A DNA stretch of 64,000 nucleotides from JBCBKP01 sp038521625 (GTDB lineage Bacteria; Planctomycetota; Phycisphaerae; Phycisphaerales; UBA1924): contig JBCBKP010000007.1 of NCBI GenBank assembly GCA_038521625.1, positions 42,997 through 106,996 on the forward strand. The letters run 5' to 3'. The notes below the pieces were generated by a model. It did no database searches and was not told where the DNA came from. It saw only the letters and a program-made list of their open reading frames with translations. Shown here piece after piece: positions 15,709-23,343 of the stretch; the stretch's first letter is position 1, and each line of letters opens with the position of its first letter. Both the position numbers and the translations under genes were made by a program.

Positions 15709-17520
15709 ATGGGCGATATCGACCGTGTCCTCGCCAAGGCCGCCCGCCGGCTCCTGATCAACGCCTGGATCCGGGCGTTTGTGACCGCGCTGATCGCGGT
15801 CGGCGTCACGCTGGCGGTCCTGCTGACGCTGCACAAGGCCGGGCTGGTCAGCATCCCCTGGCGCGAGGTCGTCATCGCCGCCGGCCCGGTCGCGATCGCG
15901 ATCGCGCTGATCGCGGCCTTGGCGAAGCGCCGGCGGGGCGTGGACCTCGCCGACGAGGTCGACCGCCGCGCCGGGCTCCGCGAGACGCTCAGCACCGCGA
16001 TGGTCGTCTCCGGGCGCAACGACGCCTGGTCCAAGGCGGTCGTCGAGAGCGCCGGCGAGCGCGCCCGGCGCGTCGTCGTGCACGATGCCGTTCCGTTCGA
16101 GGCCCCGCGGCTCTGGTGGGTCCCGCCGGCGATGTTCGCGAGCCTCTGCCTGCTCGCGTTCGTGCCGCGGCAGGACGTGATCGGTCTTCTCGCGAGCGAC
16201 GAGCAGGAGGTCGAGGAGCAGCGGCAGGTCGAGCTGGCCAAGCTGGACGTGCAGTCGAAGGAGCAGCAGCTCGAGGAGGTCCTCAAGAAGGCCGGTGTTG
16301 ATCTCGACGAGGAAGACGAAGCGGATCGGGGCGCCGAGGAGTTCCAGAAGCCCGAGCCGCGCACGCCAGAAGAGATCCGCCGCGCTTCGATCCGCAAGCT
16401 CACCAAGCTGCAGGACAAGATGAAGGAGATGCGGTCGGGCGAGGAGGGCCAGCGGCTCGACGCGATCCGCCAGGCGCTGCGCAACCTCGAGACCGAGCCC
16501 GGCCCGCTCGCCGAATTTGGTCGGAGTCTGGCGCGGTCCAACTTCTCCGAGGCCAAGCAGAAGCTCGAGCAGCTCGCCCAGATGACGCAGGACGGCACCA
16601 TGAGCTCCGAGGAGCGCGAGGAGCTGCAGAAGTCGCTCGACAAGATGCAGGGCCAGCTCAAGCAGCTCGCCGAATCGCGCGAGCAGCTCAAGGAGGCCCT
16701 CCAGCAGGCGACCGGCATGTCGGAGGCGGAGGCCGAGCAGGCCGCGTCGGACCCTGCGGCGCTCGAGCAGGCCCTCCAGCAGCAGGCGCCGGGCATGGGG
16801 CAGGAGCAGATCGACCAGCTCCAGCAGATGGCCGAGGCCCAGCGCAACGCGATGGACGCCATGAACGGACTCGCCCAGGCGATGCAGCAGATGAGCCAGG
16901 GCATGCAGCAGGCCGGCGAGGGTCAGCAGGGCCAGCAGGGCCAGGCCCAGATGGAGACCGGAGCCCAGGCCGCGGCCGGCCAGCTGAGCGCCATGGAGCA
17001 GCTCGCCTCGGAGATGGCGGCGCTCGACCAGGCGATGGCCGAAGCGGGCGGCATGGCCCAGCAGATGGGCCAGGCGATCGCGGGCGCCGGCAACCAGCCC
17101 GGCGGCGGGCAGCAGGGGGCCAACAACCCGGGCGTCGGCAACTTCCAGCAGGGCGACTCGCAGAACCAATCCGCCGGCAGCGGCGGGGCCGGCCAGGGCG
17201 AGGGCGCCGATGCGCCGCCCGGTGCCGCGGCCCAGTTCGTCCTCAACCGCGAGAACGCCGACGTCGAGAACACGGGCGAGGGGCCGATCATCTCCTCGAC
17301 CCTCGTCTGGGGCTCGCAGGTCCGCGGCCAGAGCACCGCGGCGTTCTCCCAGGCGGTCGAGGCCGCGTCGGTGCGGGCATCCGAGGCCGTCGAGACGATG
17401 CAGGTGCCGCGCGAGCTGCACGAGGCCGTCAAGGTCTATTTCGGCCGCCTCGAGAAGGCCGCGGAGGAGGCCCGCGAGCGGCAGCGCTCGGGCGGTGACG
17501 GGTCGGGGTCCGACGGTTGA
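15709..17520 (+). CDS. Membrane-anchored Gln-rich coiled-coil protein (DUF4175-like)
   Basis: 603 residues from ATG 15709 (GGAAGG upstream). Two membrane helices at the N-terminus (about 20-42 and 50-70) are followed by a third near 140-155. A very long charged coiled coil comes next (about 165-390: VEEQRQVELAKLDVQSKEQQ, KQKLEQLAQM), then a Gln/Met/Gly-rich low-complexity stretch (about 390-520) and a helical C-terminus (VPRELHEAVKVYFGRLEKAAE). The layout resembles the 1212-residue protein at 55203-58841, and the two are probably paralogues. The TTG start of the next gene overlaps its stop. Function is unknown; the closing sequence implies a peripheral or oligomeric scaffold. Confidence 0.7.
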   Translation: MGDIDRVLAKAARRLLINAWIRAFVTALIAVGVTLAVLLTLHKAGLVSIPWREVVIAAGPVAIAIALIAALAKRRRGVDLADEVDRRAGLRETLSTAMVVSGRNDAWSKAVVESAGERARRVVVHDAVPFEAPRLWWVPPAMFASLCLLAFVPRQDVIGLLASDEQEVEEQRQVELAKLDVQSKEQQLEEVLKKAGVDLDEEDEADRGAEEFQKPEPRTPEEIRRASIRKLTKLQDKMKEMRSGEEGQRLDAIRQALRNLETEPGPLAEFGRSLARSNFSEAKQKLEQLAQMTQDGTMSSEEREELQKSLDKMQGQLKQLAESREQLKEALQQATGMSEAEAEQAASDPAALEQALQQQAPGMGQEQIDQLQQMAEAQRNAMDAMNGLAQAMQQMSQGMQQAGEGQQGQQGQAQMETGAQAAAGQLSAMEQLASEMAALDQAMAEAGGMAQQMGQAIAGAGNQPGGGQQGANNPGVGNFQQGDSQNQSAGSGGAGQGEGADAPPGAAAQFVLNRENADVENTGEGPIISSTLVWGSQVRGQSTAAFSQAVEAASVRASEAVETMQVPRELHEAVKVYFGRLEKAAEEARERQRSGGDGSGSDG

Positions 17521-18557
17521 GCCGGCACGCCTTCGCCGCGGTCGCGGCGATCACGACGGCGGCCACGCTCCTCGGGTGCGATGGCTCGCGCGACGACGAC
17601 CGGCGCGTCGTGCTCTACAGCTCCGTCGACCGCGTCTACATGGACGAGGTCATCATCCCTGCGATCGAAGCGCAGACCGGCCTGGATGTCGTCTACGTCG
17701 GCGACAACGAGATCAACAAGACCACAGGCCTCGTCCTGCGCGTCGAGTCGGAGATGGACGAGCCGGTCGCCGACGTCTGGTGGTCGAGCGAGCCGTTCGG
17801 GACCATCCGCCTCGCCGGGGCCGGGGCGCTCGAGGCGTACGCGTTCTCCGGGCAGGACGCGGTCTGGCCGGAGCGGCTGAGCGGCGAAAACGACCTCTGG
17901 CGCGGCTTCGCCCAGCGGGCCCGCGTGATCGCCTTCAGCGAGTCCCGCGTCGGGGAGAGCGACGCGCCGCGCACGCTCGCCGAGCTGACGGACGAGCGCT
18001 GGCGCGGGCGCGTCGGCATCGCGCGGCCCGAGTTCGGCACGACCCGCGGTCACATGGGCGCTCTGCTCGACCGCTGGGGCGCGGACACCCTCGCCGGCTG
18101 GCTCCGGGACTTGGACGACAACGGGGTCCGGATCTACAGCGGCAATGCCGATGTCGTCCGCGCGATCGCCGCCGGCGAGATCGACGTCGGTCTGACCGAC
18201 ACCGACGACGTCTGGGCCGCGCGACGCAACGGCTCGCCGGTCGGCCTGGTCTACGAGGCGGTCGATCCCACTGCCGATCCCGAGAGCTTCGGCCCGCTGC
18301 TGATGCCGAACACGGTCGCGCTCGTCCGGGGCGGCCCCAACCCCGAGGCGGCGGCGCTGCTGATCGACTGGATCACGAGCGCCGAGTGCGAGCGGCTGCT
18401 CGCCGAGTCGGACAGCCGCAACATCCCCGCCCACGCGGCGCTCGCGGGCCGGTATCCCGACCTGGTTGTCCCCGATCCGGCCGAGGTCGACTTCGCGGCG
18501 GTCGCCGCGCGGATCGACGAGGCGATGGAGCTGGTGGGCGAGCACCTGGACCGATAG
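17517..18557 (+). CDS. Iron-type ABC transporter solute-binding lipoprotein (family 1, FbpA-like)
   Basis: 346 residues, starting with a TTG that overlaps the previous stop (TTGA). The lipobox ATLLGC at residue 21 marks it as a lipoprotein. The mature protein is a two-lobed binding protein with VVLYSSVDRVYMDEVIIPAIEAQTG at the N-terminus and the ADVWWSSEPFGTIRL and RIYSGNADVVRAIAAGEIDVGLTD segments typical of ferric or thiamine/putrescine-type binding proteins. No permease or ATPase gene lies nearby, so the transporter partner must be elsewhere or the protein has been repurposed. Fe(III) as ligand is inferred from family resemblance only. Confidence 0.8.
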   Translation: MSRHAFAAVAAITTAATLLGCDGSRDDDRRVVLYSSVDRVYMDEVIIPAIEAQTGLDVVYVGDNEINKTTGLVLRVESEMDEPVADVWWSSEPFGTIRLAGAGALEAYAFSGQDAVWPERLSGENDLWRGFAQRARVIAFSESRVGESDAPRTLAELTDERWRGRVGIARPEFGTTRGHMGALLDRWGADTLAGWLRDLDDNGVRIYSGNADVVRAIAAGEIDVGLTDTDDVWAARRNGSPVGLVYEAVDPTADPESFGPLLMPNTVALVRGGPNPEAAALLIDWITSAECERLLAESDSRNIPAHAALAGRYPDLVVPDPAEVDFAAVAARIDEAMELVGEHLDR

Positions 18558-18603
18558 TCGGCCGGTGCGGATCGCGGCGGCTTGTCCCGGCGATGGGGCC
18601 CCG

Positions 18604-18609
18604 TAGAGT
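18604..18609 (+). promoter_or_regulatory. Leaderless -10 element TAGAGT
   Basis: TAGAGT is followed by 5 nt (CCCCG) and the ATG of the M20 amidohydrolase. No ribosome binding site is present. Confidence 0.5.
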
Positions 18610-18614
18610 CCCCG

Positions 18615-19820
18615 ATGACGACGCTGACGACCGACATCCGTTTGGCCATCGAGGCCGAGCTCGCCGCGATCATCGAGCTCCGGCGTGACCTCCACGCGCA
18701 CCCCGAGCTCGGATTCGAGGAGTTGCGCACGAGCGCCGTGATCCAGCGCGAGCTGTCCGCCCTGGGCATCGAGCACAAGGCCGGCTACGCCAAGGGCACC
18801 GGCGTCGTCGCGCATCTGCCGGCGACCAACGGCAGCGACGCCGACACGGTGGCGCTGCGGACCGACATCGACGCGCTGCCGATCGCCGAGCGGACCGGCA
18901 AGCCGTACGCCTCCACGAACGACGGCACGATGCACGCCTGCGGGCACGACGGCCACACGGCGATTCTTCTCGGCGCCGCGCGGGTGCTGTCCAAGGTCGA
19001 GCGCCCGCGTCCGGTCACGCTGATCTTCCAGCCGGCCGAGGAGAACGGCGGCGGCGGCGAGCTCATGGTGGACGAGGGCGCCCTCGCGGGCGCCAGCGCC
19101 GGCGGCGTCGGACGCCCGGTCACGCGGATCTTCGGCCTGCACGGCTGGCCCGAGATGCCGCTCGGCACCGTCGCCTCACGCCCCGGCCCGCTGCTGGCCG
19201 CGACCGACGACTTCGAGGTGACGATCAAGGGCGTCCAGGCGCACGCCGCCTGGCCGCACGCCGGGCGTGACCCGATCGTCGCCGCCAGCGCGATCATCAC
19301 GGCGCTGCAGACGATCACCAGCCGGGGGACCGCGCCGACCGACGCGGTCGTGTGCACGGTCGGGGCGATCCACGGCGGCACGGCGGACAACATCATCCCC
19401 GAGTCGGTCGAGTTCATCGGCACGATCCGGACGCTCTCGGACGAGAACCGCGCGAACGCCGAGCGGCGTTTGCGTGAGATCGTCGAGCACACCGCGAGGG
19501 CGCACGGCTGCGAGGCCGAGATCACCTGGAAGCCCGGCTACCCGGTCACGCGGAACGATGAGGCGCTGGCCGAGCGCTGGTTCGGTCTCGCCCGCGAGGC
19601 GCTCGGAGAGGGTCGCGTCTTCACGGTTCCGAACGCGTTCATGGGCGGCGAGGACTTCAGCTACTACGGGCGTGCGGTGCCGGCGTGCTTCTTCCTGCTT
19701 GGTCTGAGGCCCGGCGGCCACGACGGCCCGGTCCCGCAGCTGCACCAGCCTGAGTTCGACTTCAACGACGACTCGCTCGGTCTGGGCGTGGAGATGATGG
19801 TCCGCCTCGCGACGAGCTAG
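18615..19820 (+). CDS. M20D family amidohydrolase (hippuricase/IAA-amino-acid hydrolase type)
   Basis: 401 residues with all M20D landmarks: HAHPELGFEELRTS, the metal-site motifs VALRTDIDALPI and MHACGHDGHTAILLG, the general base in FQPAEENGGGG, then FGLHGWPEMPLG, AHAAWPHAGRDP in the dimerisation domain, and the final metal ligand in GGEDFSYYGR. These cytoplasmic di-metal enzymes remove acyl groups from N-acyl amino acids or related amides. The exact substrate cannot be read. It starts at ATG 18615 directly behind TAGAGT. It ends 3' to 3' with the next gene, and the two overlap by 4 nt at 19817-19820. Confidence 0.9.
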   Translation: MTTLTTDIRLAIEAELAAIIELRRDLHAHPELGFEELRTSAVIQRELSALGIEHKAGYAKGTGVVAHLPATNGSDADTVALRTDIDALPIAERTGKPYASTNDGTMHACGHDGHTAILLGAARVLSKVERPRPVTLIFQPAEENGGGGELMVDEGALAGASAGGVGRPVTRIFGLHGWPEMPLGTVASRPGPLLAATDDFEVTIKGVQAHAAWPHAGRDPIVAASAIITALQTITSRGTAPTDAVVCTVGAIHGGTADNIIPESVEFIGTIRTLSDENRANAERRLREIVEHTARAHGCEAEITWKPGYPVTRNDEALAERWFGLAREALGEGRVFTVPNAFMGGEDFSYYGRAVPACFFLLGLRPGGHDGPVPQLHQPEFDFNDDSLGLGVEMMVRLATS

Positions 19821-20431
19821 GACCGCAGCGCTCGCGAGGCGAGCCGCCGGGGCGAGCGCAGCGCGTTCAGCAGCAGCGCCGCGTGCACGGCGACCGCGAG
19901 AAACGCGAGCGCGTAAAGCAGCATCAGGTTGCCGTCGCTCAGCAGCGTGCGGAAGACGAACCCGTTGTACGCCCAGATCCCGGCCATGCCGAGCAGCAGC
20001 GCCAGGCCGGTCGTCCGAAGGGCCCGCTTGCCGGTGAAGGTCAGCAGTACGCCGCCGACGCAGGCCGCGACCTGGGCGACCGCGAGCGCGACGCCCGCCC
20101 AGCCCTCGTAGCTCAGCAGCCACGCCGCTCGCTCGAACGGCACGGGCTCGGCGCCGGGCTCGGCGACGGCGGTGCCGCGCACGCAGAAGATGTTGAACCG
20201 GGCGGCGGAGGTGTCCGATCGGCCGATCAGCCAGAACGCGGCATGGCCGGCCGCGAGGGCCATCATGGCGGCGTAGACCGAGGTCAGGACCGCGAAGACG
20301 GCCCGCACGCCGGGCATCGCCGACTTGGGCTCCGCGCGCCGGCGCGGGTTCTCGGTCGTTGTCTGGACGGCGGCGGTGCTCACGGCTCGGGGTTGTTCGG
20401 AACGCGGGGCGGGGCTTTCAGAGGTGGTCAT
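19817..20431 (-). CDS. Four-helix membrane protein, unknown function
   Basis: 204 residues. A disordered, Pro/Thr-rich cytoplasmic N-terminus is followed by four predicted membrane helices (AVFAVLTSVYAAMMALAAG; GWAGVALAVAQVAACVGGVLL; TTGLALLLGMAGIWAYN; LMLLYALAFLAVAVHAALLL). There are no catalytic motifs. Its ATG (20431) overlaps the uvrC stop as ATGA, so it is translated from the uvrC message. No functional link to excision repair can be read from the sequence. Confidence 0.65.
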   Translation of the reverse strand: MTTSESPAPRSEQPRAVSTAAVQTTTENPRRRAEPKSAMPGVRAVFAVLTSVYAAMMALAAGHAAFWLIGRSDTSAARFNIFCVRGTAVAEPGAEPVPFERAAWLLSYEGWAGVALAVAQVAACVGGVLLTFTGKRALRTTGLALLLGMAGIWAYNGFVFRTLLSDGNLMLLYALAFLAVAVHAALLLNALRSPRRLASRALRS

Positions 20432-21906
20432 TCCCCGATGGTCTTCTTGCGGCGCAGCACGTGGTGGTAGTGCTGCGCGAAGCGGTGGGCCTCGTCTCGG
20501 ATCTGCTGGCAGAGCCGCAGCCCCGCGTTGTTGCGGCTCAGGCGGATCGGGTCGGCCTTCTCCTGGACGTAGATCAGCTCCTCCTTCTTGGCCAGGCTGA
20601 TGACCATCGGTGGCCTGACGCCGAGCTGCTCGAAGGCGTCGAGCGCCGCGTGCAGCTGGCCAAGCCCGCCGTCGATCAGGATGACCTCGGGGAAGAGCTC
20701 CTGGCCCTGCCCGGCCTCGCGGTAGCGGCGCGAGACCACCTCGCGGATCGACATGTAGTCGTCGTTGGCGCGCCCGCCGGGGAGGTTCTCGAAGCCCTTG
20801 ATGCGGTAGCGGCGGTACTCGTCCTTGAACGGCTTGCCGTCGACGAAGCAGACCTTGCTGCCGACGGTCTCGCCGCCCTGCAGGTGCGCGATGTCGATCC
20901 CCTCGATGCAACGGATTGGCTGCTCGAGCCCGAGCGTCTTCTGCAGGCTCTGGGTGCCAGCCTCTGGGTCGATGTAGCTCAGCTCGGTCTCGGGCTGCCA
21001 GCCGTCGGCGGTCGAAGCCCGCTCGTCGAGCCGCTCGATCGCGCCGATCTGGTCTCGGAGCGTCGCGGCCCGCTCGAACTCGAGGTTCTTGCTCGCGTCG
21101 GCCATCTCATCGCGCATCTCGCGCAGCATCTTGCTGCGCTTCGAGCCGAGGAAGCGGACGAAGTGGTCGATGTCCTGGCCGTAGAGCGTGGGCGTGATCG
21201 ATTCGTTGCACGGCGCGGTGCACTGCCCGATCGCGTGCAGCAGGCACGGTCGGAAGTAGGCGTTCTTCGGGTCGCCCCGGGCGATGTCGAGCTTGCAGGT
21301 GCGGAACTTGAAGACCCGCTGCATGACCTGCACGGCCTCGCGCAGCGCCCCGGCGTTGGTGAACGGCCCGAAGATCTTCGCGCCCTGCATGTGGTCGATC
21401 TTCTCGCCGGTCTTGTCGTCGATCCCCGAGGGGTTGCGGCTCACGAAGACGCGGGGGTAGTCCTCGCGCGTCGTGACGACGAGGTACGGGAAGCTCTTGT
21501 CGTCGACGAGGCGGGCGTTGTACTTCGGCCTGACGTCCTTGATCAGCCGGTTCTCGGTGAGCAGCGCCTCCCACTCGCTGTCGCAGACCAGGTAGTCGAA
21601 GGTGTGGACCTCGCCCAGCATGGGCTGTTTCTGGTAGCCCAGGTCGGCCGAGGGCACGAAGTAGGACGAGACCCGGTCGGGCAGCCTGCTCGCCTTGCCG
21701 ACGTAGAGGACCACGCCGCCCTGGTCCTTCATCAGGTAGACGCCGGGGACGGGGGGCAGGTCCCGCGCGGCCTTGCTCAGGCGCTTCATCCGCTCGTCGT
21801 GGGTCTCGGTGCCCCAGGCGGGCGGCGTGTCGGCGTGGAGGACGCCGTCCTCGTCGGTCTCGCCCGCGTGGCTGTTCAGGCTGGTCGGATCGGGTTCATC
21901 CGGCAC
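20428..21906 (-). CDS. uvrC: UvrC excinuclease subunit lacking the C-terminal HhH region
   Basis: 492 residues from GTG 21906. The GIY-YIG nuclease core is present (PGVYLMKDQGGVVLYVGKAS; EWEALLTENRLIKDVRPKYN). It is followed by the Cys-containing segment FRPCLLHAIGQCTAPCN, a UVR motif (FERAATLRDQIGAI) and the RNase H-like 5' nuclease domain (EGIDIAHLQG; EVILIDGGLGQLHAA; DEAHRFA). The protein ends in LRRKKTIGE, where other UvrC proteins (about 600 residues) continue into a tandem helix-hairpin-helix. That region, about 65 or more residues, is missing, and the next gene starts within the stop. It should incise damaged DNA with UvrA/UvrB, perhaps with altered DNA binding. Confidence 0.92.
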   Translation of the reverse strand: MPDEPDPTSLNSHAGETDEDGVLHADTPPAWGTETHDERMKRLSKAARDLPPVPGVYLMKDQGGVVLYVGKASRLPDRVSSYFVPSADLGYQKQPMLGEVHTFDYLVCDSEWEALLTENRLIKDVRPKYNARLVDDKSFPYLVVTTREDYPRVFVSRNPSGIDDKTGEKIDHMQGAKIFGPFTNAGALREAVQVMQRVFKFRTCKLDIARGDPKNAYFRPCLLHAIGQCTAPCNESITPTLYGQDIDHFVRFLGSKRSKMLREMRDEMADASKNLEFERAATLRDQIGAIERLDERASTADGWQPETELSYIDPEAGTQSLQKTLGLEQPIRCIEGIDIAHLQGGETVGSKVCFVDGKPFKDEYRRYRIKGFENLPGGRANDDYMSIREVVSRRYREAGQGQELFPEVILIDGGLGQLHAALDAFEQLGVRPPMVISLAKKEELIYVQEKADPIRLSRNNAGLRLCQQIRDEAHRFAQHYHHVLRRKKTIGE

Positions 21907-21911
21907 GGGGG

Positions 21912-21917
21912 ATGGTA
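21912..21917 (-). promoter_or_regulatory. Leaderless -10 element TACCAT for uvrC
   Basis: On the minus strand TACCAT is followed by CCCCC and the GTG start at 21906. This spacing decides the uvrC start and excludes the long in-frame extension upstream. Confidence 0.5.
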
Positions 21918-21973
21918 TGGGTGAGGGGCGGGGGGGCAGACCGGCAGCAGGACGACCTGTCGGGCGGGGTCGA

Positions 21974-22222
21974 TCACGGATACCGCAGGGGCCACCGCTC
22001 GCACTCGAGCAGCGGCGCATGGCGAGACCAGACGCGCATCCAGTTGGCCTCGAATCGCGGCTGCGCGATCTCGCCCCGCACCGGCCTCCACCGACCTCAT
22101 GTGAGCCGGTCGAGCTTGTCCTTGACCACCCCGACGAGCGCATCCGCGACGCCGCGGATTTCGCCCTCGAACGCTGGCGCATCCACGGCTGGCTCCGGCC
22201 CGGGCCGGGTCCGGTCGACTGA
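21974..22222. other. 420-nt gap between uvrC and the AraC gene: two short coding-like stretches
   Basis: No complete gene is convincing here. On the minus strand, 21974-22090 reads as protein-like (GEIAQPRFEANWMRVW, then SRHAPLLECERWPLRYP and stop) with high third-position GC but no good start. On the plus strand, 22100-22222 reads EPVELVLDHPDERIRDAADF, then ALERWRIHGWL, ending at TGA 22220-22222, also with high third-position GC. They may be remnants of decayed genes or one real microORF (ATG 22019 to 22222). Confidence 0.25.
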
Positions 22223-22325
22223 TCGGCCCCGCCGGCTCGGGCCCGCGCTCGACCGGCTGGCGCGGCTCAACGGAATCCCGCAACGCCGGTCAAGAGCCCG
22301 GCCCGGGATCCGCCACAATGCCGGC

Positions 22326-23267
22326 ATGAGCACGCGACACGACACCGCCCTCGATCACCGGGCCCGCCTGCAACGCGTCCTGCACGAGCTCCAGCGGGCC
22401 ATCGCCTCGCCCGACGGCGGCGCCGAGGAGGATCTGTCGAACGCGGCCCTGGCGCGGGTGGCGCTCATGAGCCGCTTCCACTTCAGCCGGGTCTTCCGGG
22501 CGATGGTCGGCGAGACCACGCGGGCGCACATCCGCCGGCTGCGCCTCGAGCGGGCCGCGACCGAGCTCGCCCGGACCGACGAACAGATCGTCCGGATCGC
22601 GCTGCGGTGCGGCTACAACGCGCACGAGCCGTTTACGCGGGCGTTCGCCGCGCACTTCGGCGTGTCGCCCACCGAGTACAGGAACCAGTCTGCCCGAGGC
22701 GGCACGCGGCCGGCGTGGCCGCCGTCGCCCTCGGGCGTGCATTACGGGCCGGGCGACGCCGTCGAGCGGTTCGTCCCGGTCGTCAGGGAGAACCCGATGC
22801 TGAACGTCGAGATCAAGCACGTCCCCGCCAAGCGCGTCGCCGCGGTCGAGCACATCGGCGAGTACAAGAACATCGGCCAGGCCTTCGCCAAGCTCGTCGC
22901 GTTCGCCGGCCCCAGGGGGCTTCTGGGGCCGGGCACCGAATGTCTCGGCGTCTTCCTCGACGACCCGCAGTCCACGCCGCCCGAGCAGACCCGCGCGCTG
23001 GCGTGCGTCAGCGCCCCGCCCGGGTTCGCGGGCGACGACGACGCGGGCGTCCGAGCCGAGGAGATCCCGGAGGGCGAGTTCGCCGTCGCCGTCTTCAAGG
23101 GCCCCTACGAGCGCCTCGACGAGGCCTACGGCTGGCTCTGCGGGCGGTGGCTGGCCGAGTCGGGGCGAGAGCTCGCCGATCGCCCGCCGTTCGAGGTCTA
23201 CTTGAACAACCCGATGGACACCAAGCCCGAGGACTTGCTGACCGAGATCCACATGCCGCTGGGGTGA
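22326..23267 (+). CDS. AraC-family regulator with GyrI-like effector domain
   Basis: 313 residues. The N-terminal 115 residues hold two helix-turn-helix motifs of AraC type (LSNAALARVALMSRFHFSRVF; VRIALRCGYNAHEPFTRAF, then HFGVSPTEYR). After a Pro-rich linker comes a GyrI/Rob-like small-molecule-binding domain (MLNVEIKHVPAKRVAAVEHI ... FEVYLNNPMDTKPEDLLTEI) ending in the family's typical 'LLTEI..PL'. Such proteins sense amphipathic compounds and often control efflux or stress genes. No obvious target gene lies beside it. The start is ATG 22326 with a weak CACAAT 6 nt upstream. Confidence 0.85.
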   Translation: MSTRHDTALDHRARLQRVLHELQRAIASPDGGAEEDLSNAALARVALMSRFHFSRVFRAMVGETTRAHIRRLRLERAATELARTDEQIVRIALRCGYNAHEPFTRAFAAHFGVSPTEYRNQSARGGTRPAWPPSPSGVHYGPGDAVERFVPVVRENPMLNVEIKHVPAKRVAAVEHIGEYKNIGQAFAKLVAFAGPRGLLGPGTECLGVFLDDPQSTPPEQTRALACVSAPPGFAGDDDAGVRAEEIPEGEFAVAVFKGPYERLDEAYGWLCGRWLAESGRELADRPPFEVYLNNPMDTKPEDLLTEIHMPLG

Positions 23268-23290
23268 CGGCGGGTCCGGCGGGAATGAAA

Positions 23291-23314
23291 CGGGCGGCCC
23301 GATGGGGCCGCCCG
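23291..23314. terminator. Hairpin between convergent genes
   Basis: A perfect 10-bp stem (CGGGCGGCCC / GGGCCGCCCG) with a GATG loop lies between the ends of the AraC gene (23267) and the subtilase gene (23344). On the minus strand it is followed by TTTCATTCCC, so it fits best as the subtilase terminator, possibly acting in both directions. Confidence 0.6.
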
Positions 23315-23343
23315 GTGGCACGGTCGAGGTTGGATCGCGGCGG

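Noticed and set aside
15619..17421. 600-codon minus-strand frame opposite the Gln-rich coiled-coil gene
   Set aside because: The repeats on the minus strand reflect CAG/CTG-type codons of the real gene; there is no start signal or domain.
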